A stretch of 64,000 nucleotides of DNA from Clostridiales bacterium (GTDB lineage: Bacteria > Bacillota > Clostridia > Saccharofermentanales > Saccharofermentanaceae), in NCBI GenBank assembly GCA_017551865.1, contig JAFZKB010000003.1, positions 1-64,000 on the forward strand. The letters are read 5' to 3'. A model generated the notes under the pieces. It made no database searches and was not told where the DNA came from. It saw only the letters and a list, made by a program, of their open reading frames with translations. Shown one piece after another: positions 51,587 through 60,623 of this stretch. The first letter of the stretch is position 1; every line of letters starts with the position of its first letter. Position numbers and translations under genes: made by a program.

Positions 51587-51630
51587 AACAGGGGGAAGCT
51601 GTAAAAAGCGGTTTCCTCCTGTTATTTCTT
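51587..51630 (+). terminator. Terminator of the MarR-ABC operon
   Basis: AACAGGGGGAAGC and GCGGTTTCCTCCTGTT pair with small mismatches around a TGTAAAAA loop; ATTTCTTT follows. Confidence 0.72.
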
Positions 51631-51681
51631 TGGAAAAGGAAGAGTTCCCAAGTATGGTTAATGACGTCAAGAATTTTTATC

Positions 51682-51710
51682 TTGATATTCTCAAACGCCA
51701 TGGGTAGAAT
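51682..51710 (+). promoter_or_regulatory. Promoter of the two-copy Cys-motif protein
   Basis: TTGATA (51682-51687), a 17-base spacer and TAGAAT (51705-51710). The transcript would begin near 51717, leaving a leader of about 54 bases before ATG 51771. Confidence 0.62.
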
Positions 51711-51770
51711 GGGTATATATTGGGTTTGTGTTACCCGAAAAGAACGAAACAAGGGGTTGTTTTAAGAGAT

Positions 51771-52289
51771 ATGCCGACGATTATCAGGAACAAAAAAATC
51801 GAGAACAGAGGGCGAAAAGTCAAGGATATCAAGGATGAGAGATTTGGTCATTTAGTTGCGATCGAAGAGACGCCGGAGAGATTTAACGGCAAGGTCATCT
51901 GGCTGTGCCGCTGCGATTGCGGAAACATCATCAAGATCACTTCCCACAGACTTCTCCACACAGAGATCAGTAACTGCTTTGATGAGAACTGCCCGTATCG
52001 TGATACCACCAGAAAAGTATTAAAAGAAGAGGATTTCTCCGGAGATACACGCCGCTGTTCCGCCGCGATGGAAGACATCACGGGACAGGTGTTCGGAGAA
52101 CTGACTGTCGAGAAGATGACAGGCATCAAGAGCGGGAAGAACCTCCAGTGGTACTGCCGCTGCAGCTGTGGCCGCCAGATCAAGGCATTTGAGCGCGATC
52201 TTCTCCGCGGGATCAAGGTGGATTGCGGATCTTCCCGTCATCGCCCCGGAATGCCTCGTATAGCGCAAAAAAGAGACAAAAAGGCCTGA
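51771..52289 (+). CDS. Protein with two phage-type CxCxCG modules
   Basis: A 172-residue basic protein with two copies of a ~50-residue module often seen in phage HNH or AP2-like DNA-binding proteins. Copy one runs DIKDERFGHLVAIEE to WLCRCDCGNIIKIT and ends near a Cys. Copy two runs DITGQVFGELTVEKM to WYCRCSCGRQIKAFERDLL. Each should bind one zinc ion. No nuclease motif is present, so it is probably a DNA-binding protein of unknown role. ATG 51771 was chosen: an in-frame TTG at 51720 would coincide with the predicted transcript start. The ribosome site is weak (AAGAGA). Confidence 0.72.
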   Translation: MPTIIRNKKIENRGRKVKDIKDERFGHLVAIEETPERFNGKVIWLCRCDCGNIIKITSHRLLHTEISNCFDENCPYRDTTRKVLKEEDFSGDTRRCSAAMEDITGQVFGELTVEKMTGIKSGKNLQWYCRCSCGRQIKAFERDLLRGIKVDCGSSRHRPGMPRIAQKRDKKA

Positions 52290-52425
52290 TTTTTGCGCCC
52301 TGTTTTTTCTGCCTTTTCCGATTTTTCGTTATTTCGTACAGAAAAAATGCGCGAAAAAGTATTTTCAAGAAAGAGGCATAAGTGTAAAATTTTACCAGTA
52401 AACACAAACTGGGAGGAATTTTCTA

Positions 52426-53802
52426 ATGGGCAAGTATTTCGGAACAGACGGTTTCCGTGGCAAAGCCGGTGTAGTGCTTACAGCAGAACATGCTTTCAAG
52501 ACCGGCCGTTTCCTCGGTTGGTACTATTCTCAGCAGCACATTACGTCCGGTAAGAATGAGCCGGCGAAAATCGTGATCGGCAAAGACACTCGCCGTTCTT
52601 CTTATATGTACGAGAACGCTTTAGCAGCAGGCATCACGTCTTCGGGCGCTGATGCCTATTTGTTACATGTAACGACCACACCGTGTGTCAGCTACATCAC
52701 CAGGACGGAAGATTTTGACTGTGGTGTCATGATCTCCGCCAGCCATAACCCGTATTACGACAACGGCATCAAACTGATGAACTTTGAGGGTGAGAAGATG
52801 GACGACGATCTGCAGGATCAGGTCGAAAAGTACATCGATGGCGAGATCGAAGAGATCCCGTTCGCTTCAGAGGACAAGATCGGTAAGACCGTTGACTTTT
52901 ATTCCGGCAGAAACCGTTACATCGGCTATCTGGTCGGCCTGGCCACCAAGTCCTACGAGAAGCATAAGGTAGGCCTTGACTGCGCAAACGGCAGTTCCTG
53001 GATGATCGGCCGCTCCGTATTCGATGCACTCGGTGCCAAGACCTATGTCATCAACAACACACCGGATGGTGTCAACATTAACACCGGCTGCGGTTCCACT
53101 CACATCGAAGGACTTCAGAAGTATGTTGTGGATAACAAGCTCGATGTCGGATTCGCTTTTGATGGTGACGCAGACAGATGTCTGGCGGTCGACGAACTCG
53201 GTAATGTCGTCAACGGCGACAAGATCATGTACATCTGCGCGAAGTACTTAAAGGAAAAGGGCCACCTCAGCAACAATACGGTAGTTACGACCATCATGAG
53301 TAACTTCGGTCTTTACAAGGCGCTGGACGAGGCAGGTATTGCTTACGAAAAGACAGCCGTTGGTGACCGTTATGTATATGAGAACATGAAGGAGAACGGT
53401 CACACGATTGGCGGAGAACAGTCCGGTCACGTTATTTTCAGAAAGTTCGCTCATACCGGTGACGGCATCATTACCGCCATCATGGTCATGGAAGTCCTTC
53501 TGGCGACAAACCTTCCGCTTTCTGTTCTGGCCAGCGGCTGCACCATGTATCCGCAGGTACTGAAGAATGTCGTTGTTGACGATAAGGATGGAACGCTCGC
53601 TGATGAAACGGTTAAGGCACAGGTGGAAGCCTGCACGAAGGAACTCGGCGAGAACGGACGTGTTCTTCTTCGTAAGAGCGGCACAGAGCCGGTGCTCCGT
53701 GTTATGTCTGAGGCCGGTTCTCTTGAAGAGTGCGAGAAGCAGGTAGATGCGATCATCGCTTCTATGGAAAAGAGCGGCCATCTGGTGGAGGTGAAGAAAT
53801 AA
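52426..53802 (+). CDS. glmM: Phosphoglucosamine mutase
   Basis: A 458-residue GlmM that interconverts glucosamine-6-phosphate and glucosamine-1-phosphate for peptidoglycan precursors. It has GKYFGTDGFRG at the N-terminus, the phosphoserine loop ISASHNPYYDNGIK (Ser about 104), the metal loop FDGDADR, the sugar loop GGEQSGH and the phosphate loop RKSGTEPVLR. GGGAGGAATTTTCTA precedes the ATG. The stop overlaps the next gene by one base (TAATG). It leads a three-gene amino-sugar operon. Confidence 0.95.
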   Translation: MGKYFGTDGFRGKAGVVLTAEHAFKTGRFLGWYYSQQHITSGKNEPAKIVIGKDTRRSSYMYENALAAGITSSGADAYLLHVTTTPCVSYITRTEDFDCGVMISASHNPYYDNGIKLMNFEGEKMDDDLQDQVEKYIDGEIEEIPFASEDKIGKTVDFYSGRNRYIGYLVGLATKSYEKHKVGLDCANGSSWMIGRSVFDALGAKTYVINNTPDGVNINTGCGSTHIEGLQKYVVDNKLDVGFAFDGDADRCLAVDELGNVVNGDKIMYICAKYLKEKGHLSNNTVVTTIMSNFGLYKALDEAGIAYEKTAVGDRYVYENMKENGHTIGGEQSGHVIFRKFAHTGDGIITAIMVMEVLLATNLPLSVLASGCTMYPQVLKNVVVDDKDGTLADETVKAQVEACTKELGENGRVLLRKSGTEPVLRVMSEAGSLEECEKQVDAIIASMEKSGHLVEVKK

Positions 53803-54476
53803 TGTACACCATTAACGACCTTTATGATCTTTCTCAGACGTATCCGCAGGTAAAAGAATACCTGTCCCAGTTCACATATCCCTGGGAAGCCCTGGCCGGT
53901 ATCTCCGACCTGATCCTCGAGATCGGCAAGAGCCTTCCGGAAGATGAATTCGATCATCCGTCCGAAGACGTATGGATCGCAAAAGATGCCAAGGTCTTCG
54001 CCACAGCTTATCTCGGTGGCCCCTGCATCATCGGCCACAAGACCGAAGTCCGTCAGTGCGCATTCGTAAGAGGAAGCGCTCTGGTCGGTGAAGGCTGCGT
54101 CGTCGGAAACTCTACTGAGCTCAAAAACGTTATCCTCTTTAATTCCGTACAGGTCCCGCACTATAACTACGTAGGCGACTCTATCCTCGGATACAAGTCC
54201 CACATGGGTGCCGGTTCCATCACCAGTAACGTCAAGAGCGATAAGCTCCCGGTCGTGATCAAGAACGGGGAAGAGGAATGTGATACCGGCAGAAAGAAAG
54301 TCGGTGCCATGCTCGGTGACTATGTAGAAGTAGGCTGCAACAGCGTTCTGAATCCGGGTACCGTGATTGGAAGAAACAGCAATGTCTATCCGACTTCCTG
54401 TGTGCGTGGTGTCGTTCCGGCCAACAGCATCTACAAGGATAAGAGAGAAAGATCCATTATCATCGAGAAAAAATAA
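53802..54476 (+). CDS. Left-handed beta-helix acyltransferase, GlmU-C-like
   Basis: A 224-residue hexapeptide-repeat protein. After a ~50-residue helical N-terminus, about eight turns of I/V-G-x4 repeats run from VWIAKDAKVFATAYLGG to GTVIGRNSNVYPTS. It resembles the acetyltransferase half of GlmU (HYNYVGDSILGYKSHMGAGS compares with the GlmU HxSYxGD and GAG-N segments) but lacks the uridylyltransferase half. It could acetylate glucosamine-1-phosphate made by the adjacent GlmM, or act on another sugar. ATG 53802 sits behind GGAGGTGAAG and overlaps glmM. Confidence 0.82.
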   Translation: MYTINDLYDLSQTYPQVKEYLSQFTYPWEALAGISDLILEIGKSLPEDEFDHPSEDVWIAKDAKVFATAYLGGPCIIGHKTEVRQCAFVRGSALVGEGCVVGNSTELKNVILFNSVQVPHYNYVGDSILGYKSHMGAGSITSNVKSDKLPVVIKNGEEECDTGRKKVGAMLGDYVEVGCNSVLNPGTVIGRNSNVYPTSCVRGVVPANSIYKDKRERSIIIEKK

Positions 54477-54514
54477 AATAGAAATACCAATAAAATACCA
54501 ATGGAGGTGCTTTT

Positions 54515-55246
54515 ATGAAGGTCATTATCGCAGAGAACTATCAGGATGGCAGCAAGAAGGCCGCGGATATCATGGAGAAGATCATCCGTGAGAAGCCGAC
54601 ATGCACCATCGGTCTGGCTACAGGATCCAGCCCGGTAGGTATGTATCAGGAACTTGCCCGCCGCTGCAAGGAAGAGGGTCTGGACTTTTCTCAGATCCAC
54701 TCGGTAAACCTGGACGAGTATGTAGGACTTGAGCCGACACACAACCAGAGCTACCGTTACTTCATGGATACAAATCTCTTCGATCACATCAACATCGACA
54801 AGGCCAACACTTATGTGGCCAAGGGAATCGGTGATGTAGACGAGAACATCAAGGAGTTCAACGAAGTCCTTGATAAGGCAGAGATCGAGATCCAGGTTCT
54901 CGGCGTAGGTCCGGACGGACACCTCGGTTTCAATGAGCCGGGTCCGGTTCTTTTCGATGGTGCACACAAGGAATTCCTTGATGAGTCCACGATCGATGCC
55001 AATGCCCGTTTCTTCGCTTCCCGTGACGAAGTACCGCGTTATGCAGTTACCATGGGTATGGGCAACATCATGAGAGCGAAGTCTCTCCTCATGATCATCA
55101 ACGGCAACAAGAAAGAAGCTGCAACTAAGCTCCTTATGCAGGACGTGATCGATCCGATGTGCCCTGCGACATTCATGAGAATGCACAGAGATGCAACCGT
55201 AGTGCTTGAGAAGAAGCTTGCACAGGAGATCGGTTACATCGAGTAA
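54515..55246 (+). CDS. nagB: Glucosamine-6-phosphate deaminase
   Basis: A 243-residue NagB: converts glucosamine-6-phosphate to fructose-6-phosphate plus ammonia. The phosphate loop is LATGSSPVGMY. VNLDEYVGLE contains the catalytic Asp, and GVGPDGHLGFNEPG the active-site Asp/His. TMGMGNIMRAK matches the hinge region. The length equals Bacillus-type NagB without the E. coli regulatory tail. GGAGGTGC precedes the ATG. Placed behind glmM, it can drain or supply the same sugar phosphate. Confidence 0.96.
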   Translation: MKVIIAENYQDGSKKAADIMEKIIREKPTCTIGLATGSSPVGMYQELARRCKEEGLDFSQIHSVNLDEYVGLEPTHNQSYRYFMDTNLFDHINIDKANTYVAKGIGDVDENIKEFNEVLDKAEIEIQVLGVGPDGHLGFNEPGPVLFDGAHKEFLDESTIDANARFFASRDEVPRYAVTMGMGNIMRAKSLLMIINGNKKEAATKLLMQDVIDPMCPATFMRMHRDATVVLEKKLAQEIGYIE

Positions 55247-55268
55247 TTGAACTAAAGAGAAAACAAAG

Positions 55269-55327
55269 ATCCCCCGAAGCGGTTCTTCCGGTACGAAATG
55301 CCGGAGCCGGCGGCGGGGGATTTTTTA
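55269..55327. terminator. Terminator between nagB and the acyltransferase
   Basis: ATCCCCCG (55269-55276) pairs with CGGGGGAT (55314-55321) around an inner TTCCGG-CCGGA hairpin, followed by six T residues on the plus strand. On the minus strand ATCTTTGTTTT follows, so it may also serve the convergent acyltransferase gene. Confidence 0.82.
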
Positions 55328-55332
55328 TGCGA

Positions 55333-56445
55333 TTATGCTGCTTTCTTTTCCGAAGAGACACCGTTGACCTTGTCGATCAGACGTTTAAAGGCGGCATTGT
55401 ATCCGATAGCATCCTTAATGACATCGAAGAGCTTGGAGACGCCGAGGAAAAGGAAGATGCCGAAGATATAAACGAGCGGTGCATATTCGAAGCTGTAGAA
55501 GAACTTGCTGAAGTAAAGGGAATAGATGAACCCGTGGAACAGATAGATGTTTCCGCTATGGCTTCCAAGGGTCTGCAGGAAGCGGGAGACAACTGTCTCT
55601 TTCGGCAGATAGCCATCGGCGAGGAGGGCGATCAGGACCGCGGGGATCCAGTCGAGCTCGTAGTTGTACTTGGCCTTTTTCATCAGTGTCAGGCGGACGC
55701 AGATGAATGCGGTCAACAGAACAAGGAGAATGAGAAGCTTAAGGATCTTCTGTACGGTGTTCCTGGACAGAACTTTTCGCATCGACTCCATAATGTTATA
55801 ACGGGCGGCGATCATGCCGAGGAAGAACGGTACGAAATAGATGACGTAAGACTGCTCTCTTACGTACGGAAGCGTCAGTGAAACGGCGATCGTAATGCCG
55901 AGAACAATGGCGTTTACGACTTTGGGGAGCTTCCTTAAGAAAAGGAAGAACAGCGGCATCAGAAGATAGCACATCAGAAGGATGCTGTTATACCACCAGG
56001 TCGGGATAAAAAGGACTTTCTTGGCGATGTAGGAGATGCCGAAGAAATCGTAGAGGAAGTAGGCGGTCTTGTGTCTGTAGATCGCACCGGGATCACGTCC
56101 GAAGGCGGTGCCGAGCGGGACGAAGATCAGGTAGATGAACCAGAACATCTGATAGAATTTGATGAAGTGGGAAAGCTCGAATCGAAGCGTGGACTTGACG
56201 GGCTTTCCTTCCGCGGAAAGCTTTTTCTCAAAAGACCGGAACATGCCGAGGCCGCTTGCAAACAGGAAAATGAATACGCAGACCTTCGCCATATCGGTGA
56301 TATAGGGAAGATAGGCGTGCGGTTCCTTAAGAAGTACCAGAGTGAACGGATATTTCTTGTTGAGACAGTGGTGCATCATGAGAAGGAGGACACCAATGCC
56401 TTTTAATACGTTCGTATCCTTACGGCTGTAGGTAGATGTGTTCAT
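55333..56445 (-). CDS. Acyltransferase family 3 membrane protein
   Basis: A 370-residue polytopic protein with about ten helices. It has the OafA-like N-terminal pattern: KGIGVLLLMMHHC with the conserved His pair (about residue 25), then a second helix with FIFLFASGLGMF, and FIPTWWYNSILLM later. Family members O-acylate surface sugars or lipids. GAAAGGAGCC precedes the ATG. It is the last gene of a four-gene minus-strand run and shares a terminator with nagB. Confidence 0.86.
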   Translation of the reverse strand: MNTSTYSRKDTNVLKGIGVLLLMMHHCLNKKYPFTLVLLKEPHAYLPYITDMAKVCVFIFLFASGLGMFRSFEKKLSAEGKPVKSTLRFELSHFIKFYQMFWFIYLIFVPLGTAFGRDPGAIYRHKTAYFLYDFFGISYIAKKVLFIPTWWYNSILLMCYLLMPLFFLFLRKLPKVVNAIVLGITIAVSLTLPYVREQSYVIYFVPFFLGMIAARYNIMESMRKVLSRNTVQKILKLLILLVLLTAFICVRLTLMKKAKYNYELDWIPAVLIALLADGYLPKETVVSRFLQTLGSHSGNIYLFHGFIYSLYFSKFFYSFEYAPLVYIFGIFLFLGVSKLFDVIKDAIGYNAAFKRLIDKVNGVSSEKKAA

Positions 56446-56481
56446 TTCCGGCTCCTTTCTGTTTCTTCCTGAAAAGATCTG

Positions 56482-59400
56482 TTACTGGACTTTATAGATG
56501 CAGAGCGATCCGTCACTGGAGGTGAAGACCTTCTCTCCGATCTGGTCTAAGCACGGATAGAAGATGAGGTCAAACTCATCAAGTTCCATGGAGCCGCAGA
56601 TGACATAAGTGACATCGTACTTATGCAGCAGCCGGAAGACTTCGGTGACATCTGTGCTGGTGTAGATCGTTCTTACATCGTCATGTCGCGGATTGATATA
56701 GTTCGTAAAGACGCTGTTATTCGGGTCATCTTCGAATTTGCCGGTTTCCGGATTGATCCAGCCGTGGAAACGCCACAGGTTCTCGTGGGTCTGCCAGCCG
56801 ACAATATCCGGAAGTCCCGTGTAGGCCGCGACGATGCATCGCTCCGTATAGCTGTATCCGTAGGCCTCGCAGATATTTCTGGAACCTTCGACATTCTCGT
56901 TGATCCAGTCGATGGCTTCCGCGTAAGGCCTTAGCATACCGGCCACTTCTTTACTCTTATCGTTATAGGTGTAAACTGTCGGGACAGCATCCGGAAGATA
57001 TGTCGTTCCGTCCAGACCTACGTAGTTGGATAACTTGATGTCTCCGGTGCGCTGTTCAAGGGACCGCAGCGTGTAGTGGCCCGGGATCGCGATGATCAGG
57101 ATGAGCATGATGACGGAGACTGTAAGTCCCCAGAAAGAAGGACTGCCCTGGCGTGTCAGATGTCCCATAAAGCGGAAGACGGTATAGGCGACCACCAGAG
57201 ATAAGATCACAAATCCTGCGAAAGTGAACTTGAACATGGTGTTGGAACGCTGGCTCTCGTAGGTGTAGATATCGCGTACATACATGATCTCCGGTGCAAG
57301 AAGGAGAAGTGCGCCGACTACAGTCATACCGACCATGAAGATGTCGATGATCGAGCGCTTACGGAAGAACCTGCAAAGGAGCATATCTCCGAATCTTGCG
57401 AAGTGATAGTCCCAAAGCGCGAAGAATGTGCCGAGGATACGCAGGAAGCGAGGAATAGAGCGCTTGGCTTCGGGCGCTTCATCGGAAGATTCCTCTTTTT
57501 CTGTCGTGTCTTCTTTGGAGATCTTTTCAGAAAGCTCTGTCTTTTCGATGACCGAAGTCTTTTCTTTTTTGACAGCGATCTCCTCGCCGGTATCCGGATC
57601 CTGCATAAGGATGGTCTCTTCTTCTTCGGCAAAAGATCCGTCTTCTTCTTTTTTCTGCTTTCTTTCTTTAGAATCATTCTTTTCGATACGCTCGCCATAG
57701 GCCGTAGCCATATCCGGACGCTTCAGGCTGATCGGAGCAGGAAGGACCGGAAGCTTGCTCTTAGAAGAAGCATGGCGCTTGGTCGATACGACCAGGATCA
57801 CCAGCGAAAGCGGCAGCAGGATATGGATGAGCCAGACGATCATGAACTGGAACAGCGAGGTGTGACGGTCGACCAGAGCGATCATGTTGGAGATCATGTC
57901 AAAGTGGAAATTAAAGGAGAGGGCGATGGTCGAAGAAAGGGCAAAGAGCATCGCCATATTTGTACCCGTACGTGAAAATGCGGACGGGAAGATCGTCGAA
58001 AGGATGTAGGCGACAACGAAGATCAGCATCTGCAGACACAGGTGCAGGAAAATGCTCTCGCCGAATTTCAGATATACGATTAAGATCGCGCCGACTTCGA
58101 TGCCGAAGCACAGGAAACTCGTGAAGGAGACAAGGAAGGTGGAAGTCCTGGCGTGATAGACCAGAAGACCCATGGAGCAGAAGATGAAGTAGATCAGGAA
58201 GTCCCAGTAGTTACACATCTGAGAGACGCCGAGGAGGCAGGCGCAGACGAAGAACTCGGGGCGGAAGATATGCTTCATCTCCGAAGCCAGATTCTTGATA
58301 AAACCGCGGAACCGGTAGGTGCATGTGAGCTTCTGCTTCGGGAATTCTGCGCGAAAGATCGCGATAAAGATAAAGGCGATGATCAGAAGGACCACGGTAA
58401 GGCTTACGACGTGGGCGTGAAGGTCGCCGATCAGGTAGGAATAAAACGGGAACTCATGAATCGTATGGTCGCCGATATCCGGATTGTGACCGATGAAACG
58501 CGTGGAGTTCGGATAGAAGAATCCGCTGGTATTTCCGACGTCGATGCCCAGCTTTTCCCAGATCTTCCAAAAGAGCATCTTGTTGCCGAAGCTCTGCTCA
58601 TCGTAGAAGAAGGAGTGGGAGTTACCGAAGATCATGGTGCAGAAGGCGGAAAGAAGTCCGGCGAAAGGAAGATATGCCGGAGCGACATGGCAGTCTTTCT
58701 TCTGACCCAGTCCGTCAATGAAGAGCTGGCCGAGGGAGAAGGCAGATGCGAAAGGAAGTGCGATGGCGGTACACATGGAAAGGTTATACGCTACCGCAGG
58801 GGTGATGTTCAGCATCTTCGTAAGATAGGTGAAAAGATACTGTCCGAAATAGTAGTAGTTGATCGATTCACCGGCCATCCACGGGTCCTTGGCCGGGAGA
58901 CCGTCGTAACGGAGCATGGAGTTCATGAAGGCGTAGTTCATGAGTTTTTCCTGACCATTGATATTCGGGACAATGGCCTTGCAGAAACAAAATGCGACCA
59001 GGATCACGGTGAAGAGGACTTCTTCAAAGATGATGTGGCCGATATTGGAGTTAATGGAAAGTGCTTTGACTGCGGCATCGCGAGTCTTCGGCATACCCCA
59101 GCTGATGATGATCAGAAGGAAGAACATGAACCAGGTCATCGGGCGGTTAAAGGATCTCCAGATCCCGAGGTAGGAAAGGAGCCACAGCGGGCCGGCTGTC
59201 GCAAGAAGACCGATGCTTCGGGCAAAGCCGTATCCGGCGGAAACGAATCCGCGGAAGACATAGGCCGTCAGCGGGAAGGCAGCCCAGCCGAAGAGGTAGA
59301 GCATGCCCCACCAGTAGATGAAGTCTGCCTGATCCTGCTTAAGGAGCGGGGAACAAAGAAAAGCGACCATCACCGGCGTCAGTAGAAGTAGAAGACGCGG

Positions 59401-59568
59401 AACGACGGCTTTGTAGTTGATGGATTCAGTAAGGGAATCGTGGATCTTCTCGCGGAGATTGCGAGACGGCTCTTCGGAAGAGGCCAGATCGGCGGCCGTT
59501 ACTTTCCTGACCGGACGCACCGATTCTTTCTTGCTGGAGTCAGACTTCTTTGTCGAGTTCTTTTTCAC
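56482..59568 (-). CDS. DUF2298 (Chlor_Arch_YYY) giant membrane protein
   Basis: A 1028-residue protein with about 20 membrane helices, of the DUF2298 family, thought to be related to GT-C-type glycosyltransferases. Diagnostic stretches are DPWMAGESINYYYFGQYLF, HEFPFYSYLIGDLHAHV and YDVTYVICG near the C-terminus. A long charged insert (about residues 640-730, Lys/Glu-rich) sits between helix blocks. The start is GTG 59568, chosen because AAGGAGG lies nine bases upstream; it overlaps the oxidoreductase gene by 29 bases. A role in lipid-linked sugar transfer is inferred from the family. Confidence 0.86.
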   Translation of the reverse strand: MKKNSTKKSDSSKKESVRPVRKVTAADLASSEEPSRNLREKIHDSLTESINYKAVVPRLLLLLTPVMVAFLCSPLLKQDQADFIYWWGMLYLFGWAAFPLTAYVFRGFVSAGYGFARSIGLLATAGPLWLLSYLGIWRSFNRPMTWFMFFLLIIISWGMPKTRDAAVKALSINSNIGHIIFEEVLFTVILVAFCFCKAIVPNINGQEKLMNYAFMNSMLRYDGLPAKDPWMAGESINYYYFGQYLFTYLTKMLNITPAVAYNLSMCTAIALPFASAFSLGQLFIDGLGQKKDCHVAPAYLPFAGLLSAFCTMIFGNSHSFFYDEQSFGNKMLFWKIWEKLGIDVGNTSGFFYPNSTRFIGHNPDIGDHTIHEFPFYSYLIGDLHAHVVSLTVVLLIIAFIFIAIFRAEFPKQKLTCTYRFRGFIKNLASEMKHIFRPEFFVCACLLGVSQMCNYWDFLIYFIFCSMGLLVYHARTSTFLVSFTSFLCFGIEVGAILIVYLKFGESIFLHLCLQMLIFVVAYILSTIFPSAFSRTGTNMAMLFALSSTIALSFNFHFDMISNMIALVDRHTSLFQFMIVWLIHILLPLSLVILVVSTKRHASSKSKLPVLPAPISLKRPDMATAYGERIEKNDSKERKQKKEEDGSFAEEEETILMQDPDTGEEIAVKKEKTSVIEKTELSEKISKEDTTEKEESSDEAPEAKRSIPRFLRILGTFFALWDYHFARFGDMLLCRFFRKRSIIDIFMVGMTVVGALLLLAPEIMYVRDIYTYESQRSNTMFKFTFAGFVILSLVVAYTVFRFMGHLTRQGSPSFWGLTVSVIMLILIIAIPGHYTLRSLEQRTGDIKLSNYVGLDGTTYLPDAVPTVYTYNDKSKEVAGMLRPYAEAIDWINENVEGSRNICEAYGYSYTERCIVAAYTGLPDIVGWQTHENLWRFHGWINPETGKFEDDPNNSVFTNYINPRHDDVRTIYTSTDVTEVFRLLHKYDVTYVICGSMELDEFDLIFYPCLDQIGEKVFTSSDGSLCIYKVQ

Positions 59569-60604
59569 GAGAAAAATCCTCCTTGATCTTCGCGACTGTG
59601 GCATTGGCCTGCGACACACAGGCATCCATGCGGAATTTGGAATCCTCGATCGGGCTCGGCGTCATGGCAAGACTGCAGACGTAAAGACCCTCGACCGGCT
59701 GGATAAATTCATCGAGCGGGTGGTTTAACGGTTTGGCGTAACGCGTGCGCGTCAGACGCCAGGTACGGACCGAACCTCTTGTGACGCTGGGGTTCATGTA
59801 CTGGAGCTTTTTGAAGAAAGCCTTGAATACATCCGCGTCGGAAGCGGTCCATAAAGGAGCGGAAGTCAGAAAACTTCCGGAAAGATACAGGACATGTCCG
59901 CCGTAGCGGCGTTCGCCGACCATGCTCGTATGCTGGATGATGCGCTGGAAAGGATCCTCGCCCGGGATCTGGCGCGAGTAGCACTCCGTGAACGGGGTCT
60001 TCATGAGCATCAGAAGACACATATTCGCCTGATAGGTCACGTCCATCAGGGAGTCACGGAAATCGGTGGGCATGTTGAGCGCATGCGTGATATGTACGAG
60101 ATTTCGGCACGAACCTGTATAGAGGATCGTGTCGCATTCAAGAAAGATCGAGGAAGAGTCCGCAAGTACGCACTGTACGCGGTATCTCGGACGATCGGGA
60201 TCTTCGCTCTGGGAAATATCGGAAACGGTATATCCGTACTGGATGATGCCGCCGCGGTCTGTGATCTCCTGGACAAGCGCCGACAGCAGGGAGTGGAATC
60301 CGTTATCGAGATATCCGAGCTTCTTGCGGCTGGCTTTTCCGTACCAGAGGGAATCGTACCAAGAAAGCTCATCGGAAAGTCCCAGATCCTTAAGTAGTGC
60401 GATGAGTGCACGGTCGGATTTGCGGATGTGGTGCGGAAGGAGCTCGATGTACTCGGAGCCCAGACGGGAACAGGCCAGCATGCCGCCCGGTGTGGACTGC
60501 TGCTCTACGACCTGCACGCGGAAACCGGCCTGCGCCAGCTTATAGGCACAGACCAGACCGGAAAGTCCGGCGCCGATAACACAGATCGAGATCTTTTCCT
60601 CCAT
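59540..60604 (-). CDS. FAD-dependent amine-oxidase-like/NAD(P)-binding oxidoreductase
   Basis: A 354-residue flavoprotein. The N-terminal dinucleotide motif is ICVIGAGLSGLVCAYKLAQAG, followed by VVEQQSTPGG, as in amine oxidase, protoporphyrinogen oxidase and UDP-galactopyranose-mutase-like enzymes. The C-terminal half ends with a VEGLYVCSLAM segment, the usual FAD-contact region. ATG 60604 sits behind GGAGGAAGG. The coupled DUF2298 gene and nearby acyltransferase suggest a surface-glycan or lipid role. The substrate is unknown. Confidence 0.83.
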   Translation of the reverse strand: MEEKISICVIGAGLSGLVCAYKLAQAGFRVQVVEQQSTPGGMLACSRLGSEYIELLPHHIRKSDRALIALLKDLGLSDELSWYDSLWYGKASRKKLGYLDNGFHSLLSALVQEITDRGGIIQYGYTVSDISQSEDPDRPRYRVQCVLADSSSIFLECDTILYTGSCRNLVHITHALNMPTDFRDSLMDVTYQANMCLLMLMKTPFTECYSRQIPGEDPFQRIIQHTSMVGERRYGGHVLYLSGSFLTSAPLWTASDADVFKAFFKKLQYMNPSVTRGSVRTWRLTRTRYAKPLNHPLDEFIQPVEGLYVCSLAMTPSPIEDSKFRMDACVSQANATVAKIKEDFSREKELDKEV

Positions 60605-60623
60605 TTCCTTCCTCCGAAAAGTA

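Noticed and set aside
51720..51770. Longer TTG start for the two-copy Cys-motif protein
   Set aside because: The TTG would coincide with the predicted transcription start of a good promoter and has no ribosome site. The family-like sequence begins later.
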